From contig NC_092225.1 of the NCBI RefSeq assembly GCF_036320965.1, forward strand, positions 59,578,424 through 59,642,423: a stretch of DNA of 64,000 nt, given 5' to 3'. This stretch comes from Panulirus ornatus (Eukaryota; Arthropoda; Malacostraca; Decapoda; Palinuridae). Positions 1 to 12,258 of the stretch are shown one piece after another (the first letter of the stretch is position 1; each line of letters starts with the position of its first letter). Under the pieces are notes generated by a model that was not told the DNA's origin, searched no databases, and saw only the letters and a list, made by a program, of their open reading frames with translations. The position numbers were made by a program, and so were the translations under genes.

Positions 1-422
1 CTCCATCCTCTATATATCACTTCAAGACAACAAAACATACAGACCACTCTACTATGTACAGGTACGATAACTCCCTCCACTACGAGAGGAGACGCCTGGC
101 GACCCACGTCAAATCATTGGCCTCCACACCAACAAATCACACCCCTGGCCCCTTCCACTCCACCATTAGGCCACACCATCGCCCACGCCAAAATACATAT
201 TCATATATCACCACTCGAACGGGCAAATCAATTATCCGTGACTATGACATAGTTACGTTTCGGATTGGCCCCCAGTGCTATATTGAGGCAACGTGGCGAA
301 TTATGGGCACACGGCCCTAACAGGGGCCCAGTCACTTGAGGTAGGGAGGCGAGCGACAAGTGCATAGCTGTACTGTACGGGTAGTAGAGGGAGAGGTGGC
401 TCGAGGGGTAGGATGGGATGAC

Positions 423-424
<2 letters not shown>
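1..424. other. Unassigned sequence at window start
   Basis: No recognisable motif. An 88-codon open frame at 54-320 on the plus strand resembles nothing I know and has no repeat or domain character, so it is most likely chance. Confidence 0.5.

Positions 425-499
<75 letters not shown>
425..499. repeat. Composite (GA)n-(TG)n microsatellite
   Basis: An uninterrupted GA run (425-464) passes directly into a TG run (465-499). Confidence 0.95.
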
Positions 500-502
<3 letters not shown>

Positions 503-683
503 CTTACTGGTGGAGCATGGCTCTCGTGTAAAACAAATGAACATCGTCCTTATAAGACAGAAAATGCCCATAATCATTCGGTAATAACCCAGGTTTGCTC
601 AGCATCCGTAGCAAAGCACCAAAACCAATCCCTAATCACTCTCTTTACAATACCCTCCTCACTCCCACGCCTGGCTTACGTCG

Positions 684-697
684 GTGTGTGTGTGTGT

Positions 698-757
<60 letters not shown>

Positions 758-772
758 GTTTGTGTGTGTGTG
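684..772. repeat. (TG)n microsatellite, interrupted
   Basis: TG dinucleotide run with a few TA and TT interruptions. It abuts the truncated 5' end of the LINE-A fragment that follows. Confidence 0.95.
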
Positions 773-1322
773 AAAGGGTAAGAGAGATGTGTGGTAATAA
801 AAAGAGTGTGGTTGAGAGAGCAGAAGAGGGTGTGTTGAAATGGTTTGGTCACATGGAGAGAATGAGTGAGGAAAGATTAACAAAGAGGATATATGTGTCA
901 AAGGTGGAGGGAACGAGGAGAAGCGGGAGACCAAATTGGAGATGGAAAGATGGAGTGAAAAAGATTTTGAGCGATCAGGGCCTGAAAATGCAGGAGGGTG
1001 AAAGGCATGCAAGGAATAGAGTGAATTGAAACGATGTGGTATACCGGGATCGATGTGCTGTCAGTGGATTGACCCAGGGCATGTGCAGCGTCTGGGGTAA
1101 ACCATGGAAAGTTTTGTGGGGCCTGGATATGGAAAGGGATCTGTGCATTATACATGACCGGTGCATTATACATGACAGCTAGAGACTGAGTGTGAACGAA
1201 TGTGGCCTTTGTTGTCTCTTCCTAGCAATAACTCGCGCGTATGCGGAGGGAGGGGGTTATCATTTCATGTGTGGCGGGGTGGCGACGGAAATGAATGAAG
1301 GCAGCAAGTATGAAGTATGTAC

Positions 1323-1403
<81 letters not shown>

Positions 1404-1564
1404 CGTTGAAATGTATAGGTATGTATATGTGCGTGTGTGGACGTGTATGTATATACATGTGTATGTGGGTGGGTTGGGCCATTCTTTCGTCTGTTTCTTT
1501 GCGCTACCTCGCTGACGCATGAGACAGCGACAAAGTATAACAAATAAATATAAATAAATATATA
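773..1564 (+). mobile_element. LINE-A non-LTR retrotransposon, 3' fragment (RT C-terminus + long 3' UTR)
   Basis: Reading through the upstream TG repeat, the frame that ends at the stop at 1027-1029 encodes the C-terminal end of a non-LTR reverse transcriptase: RVREMCGNKKSVVERAEEG, then WFGHMERM, then EGTRRSGRPNWRWKDGVKKI. This tail is found in arthropod APE-type LINEs. It is followed by a ~530-bp 3' UTR that includes an internal (TA)n tract (1327-1402) and ends in the core GCGCTACCTCGCTGACGC and an A/T-rich tail (AATAAATA repeats, 1540-1562). The endonuclease and the RT catalytic core are absent, so this is a 5'-truncated dead copy. The same 3' UTR recurs on the minus strand at 28.34-28.67 kb and partly at 39.2-39.4 kb. 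The clade (RTE-like or other) is not resolved. Confidence 0.85.
1327..1402. repeat. (TA)n microsatellite inside LINE-A 3' UTR
   Basis: Long TA run with one TACATA interruption, inside the 3' UTR of the LINE-A copy. Confidence 0.95.
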
Positions 1565-1800
1565 CAGGAATGAAGACATGGCACACATATACAAGGTTAA
1601 GAGACGGCGCAAAGCGAGTGTAAAACTCGCTCCCCGTTACACACAAACAGTCATGAACATCATTCCACCTTGCATTTCTCAACAACACCCCTCTCACTCG
1701 CATATCACCTAAGTCAATCTTCCTTTCCACTCTCAGCAACGTCTCTCTTAGTACCCCCCAAACACTCTCATTCCTCACCGTGTAATATACAGGACTGATT
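1565..1800 (-). mobile_element. LINE-B tail fragment (short dispersed repeat)
   Basis: Read on the minus strand this segment ends in a conserved tail: GGGGAGCGAGTTTTACACTC, then TCTCTTAACCTTGTATATGT. Closely similar tails occur at 9.24-9.34 kb, 10.43-10.49 kb (there directly behind an RT reading frame), 12.2 kb and 39.84 kb. The 10.4 kb copy suggests that the tail belongs to a LINE relative. The upstream part ([15 protein letters not shown] in translation) is not assigned. Confidence 0.55.
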
Positions 1801-2169
1801 CATCTCGAGTGGCTCAAAGAAATATAGTAACTTTCCTGATCATCACACCACTGCACACCAGCAATTCACCTCGACCATGGGTAGCAAAACCTGCTGGGTC
1901 AGGCCTTGCTAAGATACATGCATGGGTTCTTATTGATCGTAGGTGCCTCCTGATTTCTGTATCCTCTTGAAAGCTGTGATTAATATTTCTGGTTGTTATT
2001 TCTTCTTCGTGTGTTCTCTGCATTTGAAATATTCTGCCTTCCGTTCAGTCTAACCAAGTCTTTTCCTCTCTTTGTGTTAGCTTGTAATGGTGATCTAGTC
2101 TTTACTACTTGTGTTCTCTGATCATAGGTAGGCTAGTGCTCCTCTGCCGACCTTTATTACATCAACCCT
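1801..2169. other. Unassigned sequence
   Basis: Mixed-composition sequence without repeats or a coding signature that I can recognise. Confidence 0.4.
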
Positions 2170-2425
2170 TTTTTACTACATGATACTTCTTTTTCACTAC
2201 GACATCATCCTTCCTCTTTACTACGACATCTTCATTTCTCTTTACTCTGACCTCATCCTTCCTCTTTACTACGACATCTTCACTTCTCTTGACTACATCA
2301 TCCTTCTTCTTTACTTCGATATCATCCATCCTCTTTACTACGGCATCATACCTTCTCTGTGCTACGACATCGTCCTTCCTCTTACTACATCATCTCTTCT
2401 GATTTACTACCTTCCGTTACCCTGA
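2170..2425. repeat. Degenerate ~24-bp minisatellite (pyrimidine-rich)
   Basis: About ten diverged units built on TTTACTACGACATCATCCTT. The 81-codon open frame across it is a by-product of the repeat. Confidence 0.8.
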
Positions 2426-2594
2426 AAATGACTCTTATCCCGCCATACATCCTGCTATATCCTGTACCACCACACCGTTCGTGCGCGTATACACTCTCGC
2501 CTTCATACTCTCAAGGGTGCTAATGTTCACAGGTCTCCCTCCCTCTCCAAACGACACCACCACAGCACAGTGAACTGTGTATTTACCCACGAAC

Positions 2595-2812
2595 ACAGAG
2601 GTGGAAACATGGCTCAACCTGCAGTACAGGTAAAGTATTGCTATGGTTCAACCTACAGTACGGGTAGAGTATGGTTATGGCTCTACCTTCAGTACAGGTA
2701 GAGTATTGTTATAGCTCAACCTACACTACAGGTAGAGTACTGTTATGGCTCAACCTACAGTGCAGGTAGAGTACTGTTATGTCTCAACCTACAGCACAAG
2801 CTGGGCAATGTT
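2595..2812. repeat. 34-bp minisatellite, ~6 copies
   Basis: Units contain GGCTCAACCTACAGTACAGG followed by TAGAGTATTGTTAT. Spacing is regular and divergence mild. Confidence 0.85.
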
Positions 2813-2854
2813 AGGAGACGAGGTCTCTGAGGGTATAGCAGTGAGGTAATACTT

Positions 2855-2975
2855 GACCCACGTGTGATCCAGGCCTGGTCCTCAACCCCACCACCCTGAC
2901 CCAGCTGTGATCCAGGCCTGGCCCTCAACCCCACCACCCTTATCCACCTATGACCCAGGCCTGGCCCTCCCAACC
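2855..2975. repeat. 43-bp tandem triplication
   Basis: Three copies of a unit containing GTGATCCAGGCCTGG and CTCAACCCCACCACCCT, with starts at about 2855 and 2898 and a third, shorter copy. Confidence 0.8.
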
Positions 2976-3199
2976 TCGCCCGCTCCACTACCACGTAACA
3001 GTCCTTTCCATTTCCCCGTCCCCAGGGGTTAAGCCTCCTCGCCATTCCTTTGTGCATACTTTCTACACCCGAGTCATGTTCGCCATGTCGTAATCTTTTT
3101 AATATTCATAACAGCAAAAGACATTTTTTTTCCTTCTGCTTCCACTCGCAATATTTAATCAATAACGTTCCTCGTGACAAAAATCTGACCCAGGTTACT

Positions 3200-3202
<3 letters not shown>

Positions 3203-3264
<62 letters not shown>
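3203..3264. repeat. (CT)n microsatellite
   Basis: Uninterrupted CT run. The flanking 2976-3202 and 3265-3462 hold nothing I recognise. Confidence 0.95.
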
Positions 3265-3267
<3 letters not shown>

Positions 3268-3459
3268 GAAAGGTTATCTGCGGTTTTCACAATCCCCTGC
3301 CACGTTCTTCTTAACACTATTTCATCAGCAACCTGGATCCTTTCTATTAGGTATTACAGTAACCTCCCTCCTACCCCCCGACCGAAGGAGGAACAAGAAG
3401 TGACATTCTTCTTTTATCAAGTCTGTCCAGGTCTTCCCTGCTGGATGATGCAACGGTAG

Positions 3460-3462
<3 letters not shown>

Positions 3463-3530
<68 letters not shown>
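3463..3530. repeat. (CT)n microsatellite
   Basis: Uninterrupted CT run, 200 bp after the previous one. The 3531-3857 stretch that follows is pyrimidine-rich and unassigned. Confidence 0.95.
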
Positions 3531-3534
<4 letters not shown>

Positions 3535-3855
3535 CACGTAATCTTATGAAAACCTCTTTCCCATCCGATCACTCCTTCCTCTCCCTTCCTCCCTCCCACA
3601 GCAACACTTCTGTAAGGTTCTCCTCATCTTTCGTTCCTCCCTCCCCTCCCTCTTGGTAAATGTTCTCATCTTTATTCTCACTGCATCGTCCACAGCTTGG
3701 AATCATATCTGGTTATCATCTCCGGCTCTACGATGATTGCTGGTCATCCGACTAACAGGCGTAAGTCGATACTACTGATTATACTGGTCTGATCCAACTT
3801 GCGTACAGTACGCACGTGTCACTAAACAGCGACCCTAGTTCTGGCTTACGCCCGC

Positions 3856-3857
<2 letters not shown>

Positions 3858-3951
<94 letters not shown>
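3858..3951. repeat. (GA)n microsatellite
   Basis: Uninterrupted GA run of about 47 units. Confidence 0.95.
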
Positions 3952-3954
<3 letters not shown>

Positions 3955-5089
3955 ATACCTTCCTACCCTACAGCACCAGAGTGTCCCTCATCCCCCGCCT
4001 TTACGGAACACGTGTGTGTGTATACCATCCACCACGTCAGGTTGGTGCTGGCTGGAAATAATATTCCCCTCTCGCCACAGAGATGACCAGAGACGTATCC
4101 GTTCAGCACCATCACACCGAGCTTCCCGTTGTACCTCGTCAGGAGGGGAAAAGATGCGCCAGAAAAAGGTGTCAACAGGACAACGTACCCGACATAGGAC
4201 AGAAGCGAAGCACCATCTCTGGTGGTGGCACCAGCTGACAAAAGAAAGAAAAGCTCTTTGTCCTGTAGCAGTTCAACACCCTGTCATGTAGCAGTCGCAC
4301 ACATTATAACCTTTATGTAAGAGGTGCATCACTTTCCATTAACCAAGCGGGTGATAAAAAGAGTCCCAAGAGGATTTACATTTGAAACATCACCTAGCTC
4401 GACTGGTTCCCCATTAAGACTCCTGTTTAAGACCTCTGGCCATAAGCTGCCATAAGCTGTTAAGATTTGCAAATTAGTATTCTGGGGATTAACCTTTCCC
4501 ACTTCCGCTGTTAATAGCTTACCATAATAAACCGTAAGGAATGTTATGTTAGTAGGGGAAAAAAATATAACGTAGCTTTTATCTAAATTGTGTTACAACA
4601 CAGGGGTTACGGAGGGTTAAGCTAAGATGTCGTCCGGCGAAAAGTACTGAATATATTACGAGTCTTTCAGCTCTAGTGTGCACAATTAAGATTAATTTCA
4701 AGAGCTTTGCTTTTGCGATGTCATGAGCCTTGTGCAATACCCGTCGGGCGATGGAGGCAAGAGAAGATGAAGACAGGGCGACATGTGCGATTACGTTCCC
4801 GAGTGCATGAGAGGCAGGGAGCGAGTGAATGTGCTCACTGAAAGGACCAAGAAAAAGGAGTGGTATGGGCCTGGGCGAGATGAAAAGTGAGTGCGTCTAG
4901 AGATGAGAGAATTTGTGAGTTGAGGAGCCAAATAGTATGTTGTACGAGGAGGGAGTTCTATACTTTTGAGGATCGTCTCTTGAACTCTCTCTATCATATA
5001 TCTTTATGAAATTCCGCAAACCGTCCATATTTACCCTCGTAATTCAGTTTACATTCCGTTCATCTACAACTCTCATACCTGTAAAAAGT
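3952..5089. other. Unassigned 1.1-kb stretch
   Basis: No repeat array and no credible exon. Short open frames at 3963-4241 (minus) and 4016-4291 (plus) overlap each other and show no family resemblance. The edge near 5090 is the T-rich end of the CR1-type remnant that follows. Confidence 0.4.
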
Positions 5090-6680
5090 ACTTTTTTTTA
5101 CATCTTTTTTTTTTTATCAAGTTTCATGCTTTCTTGATTGTCTCTTCCGAAGAACTCATTCGTCATCAGTCTGGTGTAAAACTTGAAGGTTTTGATCAGG
5201 TCGCCCTTCATTCTTCTCTCTTCCATCGTGGGTATATATACATTTAACGTCTTTGGCCTTTTCCTGTAATTCCTAATTCAGGTAACATTTTCTCTGCCCT
5301 CCTCTGGACTTTCTATATTCGTTCGTTGTGTTCCTTATGTGCGGTGACCAGACCTGGTAGGCATACTCTAGTTTTGGCTTATCTTAGAATGTGAACAGCT
5401 TGCTAAATATTTCCTTAGCCATATAACTACATATCTCTCTAATACACTTGTCAGCAAACAACATTTTGTCTCCTTTGCAATTTCACTCACGTGGGAGTTG
5501 ATGTTAACCCTTAAGTCCCTCTCACACACAGGTTCTTGCAGCATATTTCCTCTTCGATGATCATCAGACAGAGGCCTTCTTTCACTATGAGCCATCCTCA
5601 ATACTTTATATTTACTCGGGGAGAATCTATACAACCATGTCTAGTATCAGACCAACATTCCTCTTGATGTAGAATCCTTTGTCAGGCGATGAAATCCTCC
5701 TTGCACGCTACTACCCTTATGACCCTGGCACACTCACAGAGATGAAGAGGAGCAATGGTTCTGGGACAAAAACCCTGCTGTTACGCCACTACTGACCTGA
5801 ACTCATTTCGAGAAGCCTTCCTTGATATGCAACCTTTGTTCCCTTCCAGTAAGATAATCTTCAATACATCGATGGATTCTTCCCCTGTATTTCTAACTTG
5901 TGATCCAACTTCTTTATCAGCCTCCTCTATGATATCAAATGCTTTCTGGTGGTTCAGACACAGACAACAACACCCAGTTTTCTCTTTTGACTAAAACGAA
6001 GCTCACTCTCTCGCAGAGACGTAAGAGGTGAGTTTACACATGACCTCCTTTCCCGAAACCAATCTGACTCCCACTTAAGGTGGGTTCACCCATTCAAGGA
6101 GCCAGAGATTAACTTTGATTACATTTTCCAGTACTGTACAGACTACGTTCGTCCGAGAGGCCTGTCTGTAGTTCAGCACGTCCTCCTTGTCTCCTTTATC
6201 ATAAACATGTATGACGTTTGTCATCTTCCACTTCCTTGACTCTTTACCTTTCTGCATCAATATCTTGATCATTCAAAGTGATCTGTCAAGTGTAGCTTTA
6301 CATATCTTCACCGCGTGTGGAGACATTTCACCAGAATACAGGTCAAGATCCTTTAATATTCTCCTTACGTCCGCCATGAGTATTTCAGAGCTATTCAAGG
6401 CTTACTCCTTCTCATCCCATCTCGCTGGTGTTAGGGCTACCATGTCTTCCCATGTAGCAACACATTTGAACTTGGCTTTCAGTTTCTTGCTAATCCTTAC
6501 ATTTTCCCCTGAAATTCTTTCATTTGAATTATTTGACGTTCTTAGCTGTTTCTTGAAGTGATAACTTGCTCCTAATAAGTGTGAAAATCTACTGAAGTGT
6601 TTCCTGCCTTAACCACCATATTCTTCTCAGATTTTCATAGTTTCTTCTCTCTCATCCTGTCACAGTCATTTTGTGTTCCC
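5090..6680 (-). mobile_element. CR1/Jockey-type LINE remnant, reverse transcriptase region (decayed)
   Basis: Read on the minus strand, frames broken by stops and shifts follow the order of a CR1-like RT. Near 6330 is the segment DVRRILKDLDLYSGEMSPHA. At 6075-6272 are WKMTNVIHVYDKGDKEDVLN and YRQASRTNVVCTVLENVIK, matching the family's WKxANVxPIxKKGD...NYRPVSLTSVxCKxLE block. Then comes a GSQIGFGKGG-like box, then at 5368-5634 the C-terminal FSPSKYKVLRM ... VCERDLRVNINS block, and finally KLEYAYQVWSPHIRN near 5320-5375. The 3' end near 5090 is T-rich on the plus strand, which is an A-rich tail for the element. Many in-frame stops show it cannot be translated. The exact clade is not fixed by eye. 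Confidence 0.8.
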
Positions 6681-6700
6681 TTACACCTTTAAAATGTTGG

Positions 6701-6701
<1 letters not shown>

Positions 6702-6768
<67 letters not shown>
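6702..6768. repeat. (GT)n microsatellite
   Basis: Uninterrupted GT run just upstream (minus sense) of the CR1 remnant. Confidence 0.95.
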
Positions 6769-7534
<766 letters not shown>

Positions 7535-7737
7535 GAAGAAGAAGAAGAGGTTCTTTTTTTTCAGCTAATCTTTCGAGTAACCAACATCATTTCTCACAGT
7601 CTCCCTTTCCCTCCCTCCCTCCCTTCCCCTCACCTCACCCCACCTTGCATAACGACCCTTAAAAGCTCCTCCGCAGCGAACATGCTTCAAACACCTTATA
7701 ATCACCTGGTCTCACCACCTTCAGCGCCCCAGTCCTC

Positions 7738-7741
<4 letters not shown>

Positions 7742-7804
<63 letters not shown>
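7742..7804. repeat. (CT)n microsatellite
   Basis: Uninterrupted CT run. The flanks 7534-7741 and 7805-7934 are unassigned. Confidence 0.95.
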
Positions 7805-7807
<3 letters not shown>

Positions 7808-7934
7808 GGTACGATCGTCTTCCTTGTTGTCTCTTTCTCTCATGGTCGGTATGGCGCGTCTCTATCGACTTGGACGCATGGCCTAGGTGCTCATTCCTAT
7901 CATCTCCTATCATGCCGTGGTTTCTACTATCATG

Positions 7935-8444
7935 TTAAGTTTGTAAGACTATGGCCACTGTGCGTTCTCTCCCATCACCATGATTCATAACTATGGCCAC
8001 TGAGTGTTCTCTCCCATCCCTATGATTCATTGCTATGGCCACTGTGCGTTCTCTCCCATCACCATGATTTCTAGCTATGGCCACTGTGTGTTCTCTCCTA
8101 TCACCATGATTTCTAGCTATGGCCACCGTGTGTTTTCTCTTATCACCATGATTTCTAGCTATGGCCACTGTGTGTTTTCTCCTATCACCATGATTTCTAG
8201 CTATGGCCACCGTGTGTTCTCTCCTATCACCATGATTTCTAGCTATGGCCACCGTGTGTTTTCTCTTATCACCATGATTTCTAGCTATGGCCACTGTGTG
8301 TTTTCTCCTATCACCATGATTTCTAGCTATGGCAACCGTGTGTTCTCTCCTATCACCATGATTTATAGCTATGGCCACTGTGTGTTCTGTCCTATTACAC
8401 CAGTTTTGTGACCTATGGCCACTAACGTCCAGTCCTATCACCAC
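7935..8444. repeat. 42-bp minisatellite, ~12 copies, with 126-bp higher-order unit
   Basis: The unit contains ATGGCCACTGTGTGTTCTCT and CACCATGATTTCTAGCT. Because 42 is divisible by three, the array stays open: minus strand 169 codons (14-residue repeat HTVAIARNHGDRRK), plus strand 135 codons. On the minus strand the unit variants DRRE, DRRK and DKRK follow each other in fixed order twice, which gives a three-unit, 126-bp higher-order period. Both strands are open, there is no signal peptide or flanking exon, and the edge units are diverged. I read it as a non-coding satellite. Confidence 0.9.
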
Positions 8445-8550
8445 TGGTTTCTCCCTAAAACCTTTGACATCTGCCGCTGGATCCTATCGGCTGCGATGGC
8501 TCGGTCAGAAGGGTGGAGGTGAGGTGAGAAGGTGAACAAGAGCATAACTG

Positions 8551-9106
<556 letters not shown>

Positions 9107-9155
<49 letters not shown>

Positions 9156-9173
9156 CCTAAGATTCGAGTGGGG

Positions 9174-9235
<62 letters not shown>
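9107..9235. repeat. (CA)n ... (GT)n inverted microsatellite pair
   Basis: A CA run (9107-9154), a 24-bp spacer, then a GT run (9180-9235). The arms are reverse complements, so a hairpin with a stem of roughly 47 bp is possible. Confidence 0.9.
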
Positions 9236-9236
<1 letters not shown>

Positions 9237-9239
9237 ACG

Positions 9240-9342
9240 TTGAAGTAGAGGCTCTGTACATATACATAAAAGGTTAAGAGACGTGGGCAACACGAGTGCA
9301 AAACTCTCTCCCCATAACACACAAATGGTAATGACACAGTAT
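9240..9342 (-). mobile_element. LINE-B tail fragment
   Basis: On the minus strand: CATTTGTGTGTTATGGGGAG, then AGAGTTTTGCACTCGTGTTG, then CTCTTAACCTTTTATGTATA. This is the same ~80-bp tail as at 1.6, 10.45 and 12.2 kb. It runs on its 3' side into the (GT)n/(CA)n array. Confidence 0.6.
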
Positions 9343-9477
9343 GAAAGGGAGGAATGTTAATAGGGGCGATAAACAAGGAAGTGTGGCAGAACGGTAATGG
9401 ACGAGGGAGACCAGAAATAAAGAAGATGACGAAGAGTTGGATAATGATGGGGATAGACCAGTAAAGAAGCTTGAGGA

Positions 9478-9479
<2 letters not shown>

Positions 9480-9570
<91 letters not shown>
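9480..9570. repeat. (GT)n microsatellite
   Basis: GT run with a GTGGTG and a GC interruption. Confidence 0.95.
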
Positions 9571-9986
9571 TCGTGCCGCGAGGTAGAGTTAGCACATGGC
9601 CATCCCACAACGTTAGACCAGCACAGAAAACGGCTCGACAGCTGGAAAATAAGCACCCACCCACTAGGGAGGGTGTCAGGGGCGGGTTCCTGAGAGATTT
9701 GCATGTGGCTCAACTCCGCTAACTTCCCCCCCTACGTTTCTATTATTCGACTAACTAAATGATACTTCGTCAAAATTCGATCGTTCAGTAGTCCCGTCCA
9801 TTTACAAATTTCCTCTACCATCCTGAGTTCTGTTAAAGAATTTAGATATTTGCGTAGAGTAACGGTGACAAAGATTGGTGTACTTAAAGATTCGCTCTTT
9901 TTATTTTCCTCGTTTTGCATATTCCGAGGGATTGTAATTACACTGTTAAGTCTCCCGGGATTACATGCAAAGTTTATTATGCTAAT
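9571..9986. other. Unassigned sequence
   Basis: Nothing recognised. A short open frame at 9732-9920 (minus) has no family resemblance. Confidence 0.4.
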
Positions 9987-10013
9987 GTGTGTGTGTGTGT
10001 GTGTGTGTGTGTG
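9987..10013. repeat. (GT)n microsatellite, short
   Basis: About 13 GT units. 10014-10119 is unassigned. Confidence 0.9.
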
Positions 10014-10119
10014 TTGGCTTAGATAACCTTGTGAGGCAAGGCAGTAGACAGTATACTACATAAAGTCAAAGGAAGGTAAAGAGGTAGGGAGTTTAATTCT
10101 ACGTCTCACCTTTGGATCA

Positions 10120-10276
10120 TACACCGTCCTTTAACGACTGGCATCTAAACACTTAACCAGGCGCATACATAAAACACGTACACTGGTTCGGGTTCTGGGC
10201 GGGGCTGTCGGCCAACACCCAAGCCAGATGTTCATCCTCCCCTCGGGGCCGATCGATAAATGGGTACCTAGCGGAT

Positions 10277-10278
<2 letters not shown>
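10120..10278 (+). mobile_element. tRNA-derived SINE fragment, family 1
   Basis: A degenerate box-B-like GGTTCGGGTTCTGG is followed by the family body GGGCGGGGCTGTCGG, CCAGATGTTCATCCTCCCC and GATAAATGGGTACCT. The same body order (CAACCCAGCTGTTCATC after a clean GGTTCGAATCC) is read on the minus strand at 46.9-47.0 kb. The 5' tRNA-like part here is too decayed to give an anticodon. It ends at a (GT)n array. Confidence 0.65.
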
Positions 10279-10282
<4 letters not shown>

Positions 10283-10323
<41 letters not shown>

Positions 10324-10349
10324 TGTACAACATAAGAGTAGATACATAG

Positions 10350-10428
<79 letters not shown>
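10283..10428. repeat. (GT)n and (TA)n microsatellites
   Basis: A GT run (10283-10322) and a TA run (10354-10428) separated by ~30 bp. The TA run abuts the 3' end of the minus-strand LINE that follows. Confidence 0.95.
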
Positions 10429-10430
<2 letters not shown>

Positions 10431-11525
10431 TTAGGAGAAGAGACAGCACGAGTGCAAAACTCTCTCTCCTTAACACTACCCAGCATGTTCAGGCCCCGAT
10501 CACCCAAACCATCCATCACTCCTTCTACCCAACTCCTCCATGTGCCTCTCCTTTCTTGTACACTCCACTTCTGACACGCATACTCTCGTAGTCAATCTCT
10601 CCTCACTCATCCTCTCCTTATGTCCAAACACTCTCCTCTCACTACTACACTCATATCTTACCCTTTTATTTCTTACTCGATCAGCACTCTTTCACACAAC
10701 GTACTGTCCATATGTATTACTTTCCAACACTTTCACCCTCCTCGGGACTCTTTTATCCATAGCCCACGCCTCGTACCTATAAAACAAGGTAGTGATTACT
10801 ATATCATTAAAACAAACTCATCTTTATCCTCACAAACGGAGACGTCCCTTTACACACAATCCTAGGCACGTCAAGGATGTTCATCCTACCCATAAATTCA
10901 CTCTATGGCTCACTCCGGCTCTGAAGCTTCCATCAGCTGTTCTGTCAACTCCCAGGTATGTATCTCAAACAACTTCACAATCCCTACGTTCTCTTCATTT
11001 CAACTCTCACTTTAACATGTCCTTCTCCTCCGCTAATCATAGCGGCATTAATCTCATTGACATAAAAACTCTCGACTTTCCCTTCTCACATATTCTCCCA
11101 AGATAAAAAAAAAAAGAAAAGCAGATTCTGCAAATTTCTTTACTCGAGTTTGCCACTAGAGTCGTTCATCAGCAAACAGTAAACGAATCATCCCCACCCC
11201 CCCTCTTCTATCCCCAATAAACAGCATACCTGCCCCTCTCTCCAAAAGAGCATTGCATTCACGTCCCTCACTAACATATCCACGAACGGATTAAACAGCC
11301 ATGGTGACATCGCACACCCCTGCTACAGACCCACCTTCACCTGGAATCACCCACTTTTCTCTCTTCCTGCACGTACACATGCTTCACTTTCCTTATCAAA
11401 ACTCCTCGCTGCTTCAAGAAATTTTACTCTCGCATCATAGTGTTAACCCCAGGGTCCTTTTCCAGTTAGTCCTGCAGCTATACCCCAATCCTAGGCACCC
11501 TCCCACCAGAGTAACACTGTAAAGA
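10429..11525 (-). mobile_element. LINE-A/B-type non-LTR retrotransposon, RT fragment (decayed)
   Basis: On the minus strand, entering at ~11.4 kb, the translation reads AGREKSGWFQVKVGLQQGCA then MSPWLFNPF (RT domain 4), then LLFADE (domain 5; canonical FADD, so the second catalytic Asp appears as Glu). A degenerate RYLG/HRV block lies near 10.9 kb, then YEAWAMDKR, then FGHKERMSEERLTTRV and a C-terminus ending in GLNMLGSVKEREFCTRAV. Frames are broken several times. The 3' end carries the 'GAGAGAGTTTTGCACTCG' tail and meets (TA)n. It is 5'-truncated and dead. Confidence 0.8.
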
Positions 11526-12189
11526 GGTGCTCACACTGGAAACACATATCCCTCGCAACCAGACAGAGGACACTCCATATTTTTGTTTTTGGTGGCGATT
11601 CCCTTAAGAAATCGCCTTCTTGTTAGAACGGTCCGCGAGGAAGACAACGTAATTGAAAAACTGATTGATAACTTCTCCCCCACCCCACACGCCCTGTTGG
11701 CTGATCAACCATTTGCTGGTGCTCTTACACGCACGCGAATCTCCTGCACGTTTCATCGTCGTCCTCCGAGCTGACCCCAGCGTTGTTCCTTCGGCTAAGA
11801 ATTTATCTTCGTTCGGGTAATGAGATCTTGGGGTTGAAAGGGCTGGAAATGAGATGGAGTTTGAGAGGCACGGCGTAAGGTTTTGGCTTGACGAAGGCCC
11901 CTCCTGCTCCCCACACGACGAGCGCAAGGTTAAGCAGATTTCGTTTTCTATCGTCTGGTCGATGGAGGCTGAGTTGAGGTGTGTGGGTGGGGGAGACTGA
12001 GCTGTCCTCAGCATTCAGATCTTATTCGATGTGCATAACGAAGCGAGTAGGCACCTGGAATAAGGCACTGGTGATGCAGGATGACAGTCAAGGTTAGGTC
12101 ATTTCCCAGGCAGAGTTCATATCCGTTTGGAAATAATTTGATTTTTTTCTCTTAACCCTTTTGTTGCTGGAGGCTCGAACAGATGTAAC
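11526..12189. other. Unassigned sequence
   Basis: Overlapping frames on both strands (11583-11774 plus, 11604-12014 minus) have no recognisable domain. No tandem repeat is seen. Confidence 0.4.
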
Positions 12190-12258
12190 ATCACACCAGA
12201 CCGTCGGGGCAACACGAGTGTAAGACTCGGTCCCCTAAACACACAAATCATAATCACA
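12190..12258 (-). mobile_element. LINE-B tail fragment
   Basis: On the minus strand: GATTTGTGTGTTTAGGGGAC, then GAGTCTTACACTCGTGTTGC. It directly precedes a tRNA-like segment. Confidence 0.5.
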
